Source of the DNA: Akkermansiaceae bacterium UBA5020
GTDB lineage: Bacteria > Verrucomicrobiota > Verrucomicrobiia > Verrucomicrobiales > DEV007
DNA: 18,090 nt
Assembly: GCA_002396885.1 (NCBI GenBank)
Contig: DGXY01000057.1
Span: 48,554 to 66,643, forward strand
Direction: 5' to 3'
The position numbers and the translations under genes are program-made. The notes under the pieces were generated by a model. That model saw only the letters and a program-made list of their open reading frames with translations, was not told where the DNA came from and did not search any database. This document shows positions 14,679 through 18,090 of the stretch, piece after piece. How positions within the stretch are numbered: position 1 is the first letter of the stretch; each line of letters starts with the position of its first letter.

Positions 14679-14846
14679 ATGAAAGTAACCACAACCGTAT
14701 CACTTGACGAAGCCACGCTCGAGAGAGCGAAGGCTTTCGCCGCCGCTGAGAAGAGGTCGTTCAGCAACCTCCTCGAGGTTTGGATCGCCGAGAAACTCCA
14801 GCAGGACGAACGCTACCAACCCGAACCCGAGGAGGCAGCAGCATGA
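14679..14846 (+). CDS. Ribbon-helix-helix regulator, paralogue of the divergent repressor
   Basis: The 55-aa product has strand VTTTVSL (3-9), helix DEATLERAKAFAAAE (10-24) and helix RSFSNLLEVWIAEKLQ (26-41), then an acidic tail. It aligns with the divergent 67-aa protein without gaps. ATG at 14679 is preferred because the in-frame upstream start lies inside the promoter. Its stop overlaps the next start (ATGA) after a strong GAGGAGG, so it is the first gene of the early operon. In phage P22 the Arc and Mnt repressors are of the same fold, and a similar switching role is inferred here. Confidence 0.75.
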   Translation: MKVTTTVSLDEATLERAKAFAAAEKRSFSNLLEVWIAEKLQQDERYQPEPEEAAA

Positions 14847-15040
14847 CAGCAGTCGGTTCCACCCTCCTCGACCTGCCGGCCCGCACAGTCATCGGGACGG
14901 TTATCAAGTTCCGATCACCCAGGAGTCTCCGGGTCCGTTCGGGGCGCATCACCAGCATATCCGCAAGCGGGGTCCGAGTGATCTCGTCGCATGCGACCAC
15001 CTTCTTCCTTTCTTGGGGGGACCTGCTCGAAATCCAATGA
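14843..15040 (+). CDS. Small hypothetical protein in the phage-like operon
   Basis: The 65-aa product is not recognised. It is rich in beta-type sequence with alternating hydrophobic residues (IGTVIKF, GRITSISASGVRVISS, TTFFLSWGDLLEIQ), suggesting a small beta-barrel, and its middle is basic. The start is supported by GAGGAGG nine bases upstream and the ATGA overlap with the regulator gene; the stop overlaps the next gene in the same way. Confidence 0.65.
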   Translation: MTAVGSTLLDLPARTVIGTVIKFRSPRSLRVRSGRITSISASGVRVISSHATTFFLSWGDLLEIQ

Positions 15041-15276
15041 CCTTCAATCCTCGCGACCATCGCCTCCTCACGGGCAGGGATGCGGCCAACAAGATCCTCG
15101 ACGGAGCCGACGTCTTTGCCTGGGTCCAGTTGGTCGATGGCGATAAACCCGTCGTCGTCCAGGTCTCGACTCCGTTGATTGTCTCGCAACTCATCAACGA
15201 TCCCGATGCTGACGATGTAGAGACGCTCCTCTTCGAAGACTTCGATGGGGACCTCTGGCTGAAAACCGCAGCATGA
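15037..15276 (+). CDS. Small acidic hypothetical protein in the phage-like operon
   Basis: The 79-aa product is not recognised. It has a mixed alpha/beta look (AANKILDGADVFAWVQLVDGDKPVVVQVS) and an acidic C-terminal half (NDPDADDVETLLFEDFDGDLWL). It starts and ends in ATGA overlaps with its neighbours, which is the main support for the chosen start. An acidic, non-membrane product of this size could be a DNA-mimic or partner-binding protein, but there is no direct evidence. Confidence 0.65.
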   Translation: MTFNPRDHRLLTGRDAANKILDGADVFAWVQLVDGDKPVVVQVSTPLIVSQLINDPDADDVETLLFEDFDGDLWLKTAA

Positions 15277-15497
15277 AAAGCATCGAACCACGCACCTGCA
15301 GCCAGGCTGACCTCTACCGAGTGCTCGGCCGCAAAATCGGTGACGACGTTATGAAGGCCGGGTGGATCCGGCCGCGCGTCGAGCGCAATGGAGCCCGGGG
15401 ACGGTCTCTCCGCATCTTTGCGGTGGAGGACGTCAGGCGGGCCGAGGAGCGCATCCTGAAGGGCGAATACCCTGAAACCAAAAACGAACAACGATGA
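15273..15497 (+). CDS. Small basic probable DNA-binding protein, excisionase-like
   Basis: The 74-aa basic product reads TCSQADLYRVLG (8-19), AGWIRPRVER (29-38), SLRIFAVEDVRRAEERILKGEYP (45-67). The order helix-turn-helix, Trp-containing turn with proline, then a strand and a helix, fits the winged-helix MerR/excisionase class. A role as excisionase or early regulator is plausible but not shown. It overlaps the genes on both sides by four bases. Confidence 0.6.
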   Translation: MKSIEPRTCSQADLYRVLGRKIGDDVMKAGWIRPRVERNGARGRSLRIFAVEDVRRAEERILKGEYPETKNEQR

Positions 15498-15784
15498 TAA
15501 TTGATACATCTCTCGTCCCATCGGACACGCCTTTGATTTATGTCGCCATTCTCGCCTTCCTGGCGGATGCGCCCGACGAAGATCGTGAGGTTGATGAACT
15601 CGCGACCGAACTGCAATGCGATGCCTACCGGGTGCACGAGTTGTTTCTGCAACTTAAAAAGCGGGGCTATGCGCGGCGCAGTTACAAGGAAGACCTTTAC
15701 GGTCGCCCTCTGATCACAATCACCGACGACGGGCACCGTCTGCTCGACCAAATCGAAGTTTTTAAAATCAACATCAATCGCTGA
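15494..15784 (+). CDS. Probable winged-helix DNA-binding protein
   Basis: The 96-aa product fits a winged helix: helix 1 IYVAILAFLADA (15-26), a turn to VDELATELQCDAYRVHELFLQLKKRGYARRS (33-63) as the recognition helix region, then a wing (YGRPLITITDDGHRLLDQI) resembling MarR or transcriptional-regulator tails. The start lies in an ATGA overlap with the preceding gene and the next gene begins directly after the stop (TGAATG). It is likely an additional early regulator. Confidence 0.65.
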   Translation: MIIDTSLVPSDTPLIYVAILAFLADAPDEDREVDELATELQCDAYRVHELFLQLKKRGYARRSYKEDLYGRPLITITDDGHRLLDQIEVFKININR

Positions 15785-16042
15785 ATGAATTCCTTTCTCC
15801 ACGCCGCAAAACAGGAGGCACTCAAAGCCATCCTCAAGGACTACCAGGGCACCGACGTCGATGCGCTTTCCCGCGCCTTCGAGGCTGGGGTGCACGCTGA
15901 GTCCGACCTGCAGTTCCGCAACCGCATTACTGCGATGGAAGCCGCACGGGCTCGTCAACGCATGCACCGGGAGAACGTCGTCGTCCCGTTCGGTCAGAGC
16001 GACGCGATGATTGCGTCGATGACCGCAGGCGCCACCAAGTAA
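15785..16042 (+). CDS. Small hypothetical protein in the phage-like operon
   Basis: The 85-aa product is not recognised. It is mostly helical (FLHAAKQEALKAILKDYQ, VDALSRAFEAGVHAESDLQFRNRITAMEAARARQRMH). The start abuts the previous stop with no gap. A probable terminator follows 19 bp after its stop, so it closes the first early operon. Confidence 0.6.
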   Translation: MNSFLHAAKQEALKAILKDYQGTDVDALSRAFEAGVHAESDLQFRNRITAMEAARARQRMHRENVVVPFGQSDAMIASMTAGATK

Positions 16043-16060
16043 TTCCGTACAAAACCGGGG

Positions 16061-16087
16061 GCGCGGCCGGCCAACGCGCGACTTTTT
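16061..16087 (+). terminator. Probable rho-independent terminator before the recombination genes
   Basis: GCGCG (16061-16065) pairs with CGCGC (16075-16079) across a GC-rich loop, followed by GACTTTTT (16080-16087). The loop contains GGCCGGCC, which could form a competing dyad. The stem is short, so this may attenuate rather than stop transcription into the RecT-like gene. Confidence 0.45.
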
Positions 16088-16107
16088 CCTACATACCAAA
16101 ACGACAA

Positions 16108-17016
16108 ATGAACGATCTCACCACATCTCCCCTCCCCGCTCTTTCCCTCTTCCACGCGAGTCGATACGAACTCGCCGAACGACAAGCCGAAAGACTCTCG
16201 AAGTCCGACCTTGTTCCCAAGGCCTTCCAGGGCAAGGCGGAGAACTGCCTCATCGCTCTCGAACTTGCGGACCGCATGAATGCCTCCGCCTTCATGGTCA
16301 TGCAAAACGTGGACATCATCCACGGCAAGCCCGGGTTCCGCGCCCTCTTCCTCATCGGGTGCTTCAACGCGTGTGGTCGTTTCGAGCCGATTGGCTATGA
16401 GCACGACGACCAGGAGGGGGGCCGGTGCCGCGCCGTTTCGAGGGTCCGCGCGACCGGTGACAAGGTCGAGGGCCCCTGGGTCTCCATGAACATGGCGAAG
16501 GCCGAAGGCTGGGTCTCGAAGGCCGGCTCGAAGTGGCAGACTATGCCCGACCTGATGCTGCGCTACCGTGCCGCGGCATTCATGGTCCGCACGACGGCAC
16601 CGGAGATCTCTCTCGGCCTTCCCACCTCAGATGAGATCCAGGACACGGCAGGCGAGGCCGGCCGGGAGGTGCGCGACGTCACCCCGAACAACCCCTTCGC
16701 CCGTGCCAGTTCGGAGAAGACGGTGGGTCCCGTGACTGTCACGGTCGAGGCGCCTGCCACCTTTCCCCAGCCGGTCGAGGTTCGCGTCGAGGGCACGGTG
16801 CAGGATCGTCTCAAGGCGCAACTCGAGACCTCCGGGATCACCGTGAAGGAAGCGCTCTTCACTCTGCAATACCTCGGGGTCGGCGACGGGAAGACTCCGT
16901 TCAGCAAGATGCACGACTCGGTTCTCGAGAAGGTGCTCCGGGACTGGAACACCCTCGCGGACATGGTCGCCGAAGATCGCGTCAAGAAGGCCCAGGCGGA
17001 AGGAGGCGAGGCATGA
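16108..17016 (+). CDS. RecT-like phage single-strand annealing protein
   Basis: The 302-aa product resembles phage RecT-type annealing proteins, which coat resected ssDNA and pair it with homologous strands. Characteristic segments are PKAFQGKAENCLIALELADRM (37-57), MVMQNVDIIHGKPGF (63-77), LIGCFNACGRF (82-92), the stretch SKWQTMPDLMLRYRAAAFMVRTTAPEI (141-167) and an acidic/basic C-terminal tail. Core residues from 35 to 175 fit the family; about 125 further residues are linker and a helical C-terminus (VQDRLKAQLETSGITVKEAL). No Shine-Dalgarno is seen at the start. The stop overlaps the nuclease gene (ATGA) after GGAGG, matching the functional pairing of annealing protein and exonuclease. The family call is from motif memory. 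Confidence 0.8.
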   Translation: MNDLTTSPLPALSLFHASRYELAERQAERLSKSDLVPKAFQGKAENCLIALELADRMNASAFMVMQNVDIIHGKPGFRALFLIGCFNACGRFEPIGYEHDDQEGGRCRAVSRVRATGDKVEGPWVSMNMAKAEGWVSKAGSKWQTMPDLMLRYRAAAFMVRTTAPEISLGLPTSDEIQDTAGEAGREVRDVTPNNPFARASSEKTVGPVTVTVEAPATFPQPVEVRVEGTVQDRLKAQLETSGITVKEALFTLQYLGVGDGKTPFSKMHDSVLEKVLRDWNTLADMVAEDRVKKAQAEGGEA

Positions 17017-17819
17017 TCGAAGGCATCAACAAAGGAATCTCCGAGGCCGACTATCACGCCTTTCCCGCGGTCTCGAAGTCGAAACTCTGGGCCTTCTCGA
17101 AGAACCCGCACAAGTGGTCTTTGACGAAGGACATCCCGATGGCACCAACCGCGGCGATGAACTGGGGATCTCTCGTCGATTGCCTCATCCTGCAACCCCA
17201 CGAACTGTCGCAGTGCTTCGCGGTTTCATCCTTCCCGGACTTCCGATCGAAGGAGGCGCAATCCTGGAAGGCCGCGCAGACTGTGCCGGTCGTGAGTCTC
17301 GCCGATGTCGCGGAAGCGAAGGAGGCCGCGGACGTCGTGAGGCAGCACCATTTCGCGCGAATCATGCTCGACGGCGCCGAGACTCAGGTCTCTGCTGTCT
17401 TCGGGGGTATCGAGCAGGGCACCGGGGAAAAGTTCCTCGGGAAGTGCCGACTCGACATCGTGCCGGCGGCAAGCGGTGCATTCAGTGATTGGCTCGTCGA
17501 CCTCAAGACGACGCAATCGCTCGCGAAGATCGAAAAGACCATCGCCGAGTTTGCGTATCACGCGCAGGCCGCCTGGTATCTGGACATGTTCAACGCGGCG
17601 AGCGGCGAGAACAGGACCCGGTGGGGATTCATTTTCCAGGAGTCCGAGGCACCCTACGAGGTCGCCGTCGTCGAACTGGATCAGGAATCGATCGCCGCCG
17701 GCCGGCAATGGTATCTCCACGCTCTCGAGCAGTGGTGCCACTCTCACAAATACAATTCCTTCCCGAACCCGTTCGATGATGAGATCCGGGTCGTCGGGAT
17801 TCCCAACTGGGCAAAATGA
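17013..17819 (+). CDS. RecE-like PD-(D/E)XK exonuclease
   Basis: The 268-aa product fits phage 5'-3' dsDNA exonucleases of the RecE/DUF3799 type, which make the ssDNA tails used by RecT. It has the N-terminal YHAFPAVSKSKLWAFSKNPHK (14-34), WGSLVDCLILQPHE (51-64), E123, D148, and the catalytic DLK (163-165), followed by the QAAWYLD motif (185-191). The place where many relatives have a His after the G (GxxxH) carries D56; I believe Asp also occurs in related phage proteins, so this is not taken as inactivation. The gene order recT-recE is the reverse of the Rac prophage. Both ends are in ATGA overlaps. Confidence 0.85.
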   Translation: MIEGINKGISEADYHAFPAVSKSKLWAFSKNPHKWSLTKDIPMAPTAAMNWGSLVDCLILQPHELSQCFAVSSFPDFRSKEAQSWKAAQTVPVVSLADVAEAKEAADVVRQHHFARIMLDGAETQVSAVFGGIEQGTGEKFLGKCRLDIVPAASGAFSDWLVDLKTTQSLAKIEKTIAEFAYHAQAAWYLDMFNAASGENRTRWGFIFQESEAPYEVAVVELDQESIAAGRQWYLHALEQWCHSHKYNSFPNPFDDEIRVVGIPNWAK

Positions 17820-18090
17820 GCGACTACCATCTCGACCCACCCGATCACCCGGAACCCCCGGAGTGCTGCGGCGATTACATGACCGTCGTCGACGACGGAT
17901 CCTGCAAGTGCCCGACCTGCGGAGCCACAGTTGCCCCCCCTTACGAGCCGCAGTTGCTTGAGCCCATGGAGGAGATCTACGAGGCGCCTTTGCTCGAGGA
18001 CGGGGTGCACTGCCGGCACGGGAATGAGTGGGGCGACTGCTCGACCTGCGATCACTTATCCGACCTCGCTCATGACGAGGCCCGCGAAAG
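17816..18090 (+). CDS. Cys/His-rich phage-like protein, truncated by window edge
   Basis: The reading frame is open to the window end (91 codons visible). It starts in an ATGA overlap with the nuclease gene. Two cysteine clusters are seen: CKCPTC (30-35), which with CC (17-18) could form a zinc ribbon, and a second unit CRHGNEWGDCSTCDHLSDLAHDEAR. The second, C-x-H-G...C-x2-C-D-x2-SDLA-x-D-x-AR, resembles a motif I recall from small phage proteins of unknown function. The context suggests an early protein of the element. The C-terminus is outside the window. Confidence 0.65.
   Translation, partial: MSDYHLDPPDHPEPPECCGDYMTVVDDGSCKCPTCGATVAPPYEPQLLEPMEEIYEAPLLEDGVHCRHGNEWGDCSTCDHLSDLAHDEARE

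Noticed and set aside
14360..14846. The two ribbon-helix-helix genes as a toxin-antitoxin pair
   Set aside because: Both encode the same DNA-binding fold, are divergent rather than co-transcribed, and neither neighbour resembles a toxin.

Overview
The window looks like a chromosomal segment of a GC-rich, Gram-negative member of the Planctomycetes-Verrucomicrobia group, most likely Verrucomicrobiota, with the beginning of a prophage-like element at its right end. The assignment is inferred from an LpxA (lipid A synthesis, so an outer membrane), a Minf_1886-type protein (a family largely restricted to this group), a Tat-exported Gfo/Idh/MocA oxidoreductase, and frequent translation starts without a Shine-Dalgarno sequence. 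No rRNA or other species-level marker is present.

Left to right. Positions 1-91 hold a hexamer-based inverted repeat behind lpxA (minus, 94-867). A minus-strand pair follows: a NodT-type outer-membrane efflux lipoprotein (954-2492) and a HupE/UreJ-like membrane protein whose usual histidines are missing (2489-3658). On the plus strand come the Gfo/Idh/MocA oxidoreductase (3882-5246), a good terminator, and a secreted beta-helix protein (5338-6702). Between that gene and a convergent M16 peptidase (7129-9669, minus) sits an array of four units at 100-bp spacing, full of hairpins. The M16 gene is overlapped by the Minf_1886-type gene (9666-10136). Divergent from it is a compact plus-strand operon (10293-13919): a CnrY-like anti-sigma factor, a CnrX-like periplasmic metal sensor with all five known metal ligands at conserved spacing, an ECF sigma factor, and a TonB-dependent receptor with a His-rich plug motif. 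I read this as a metal-responsive sigma switch wired to an outer-membrane receptor.

A tRNA-Val(CAC) (13991-14065, minus) marks the approximate end of the resident chromosome. Beyond it lies an AT-richer spacer, then two divergent, mutually homologous ribbon-helix-helix repressors (14360-14563 minus, 14679-14846 plus) around a 115-bp control region with overlapping promoters and palindromic operators. This resembles an immunity switch built from Arc/Mnt-class proteins. The plus-strand side continues as tightly overlapping small genes, a probable terminator, a RecT-like annealing protein, a RecE-like PD-(D/E)XK exonuclease, and a Cys/His-rich protein cut by the window edge. This is the early/recombination region of a temperate phage or integrative element; no integrase or structural gene is visible.
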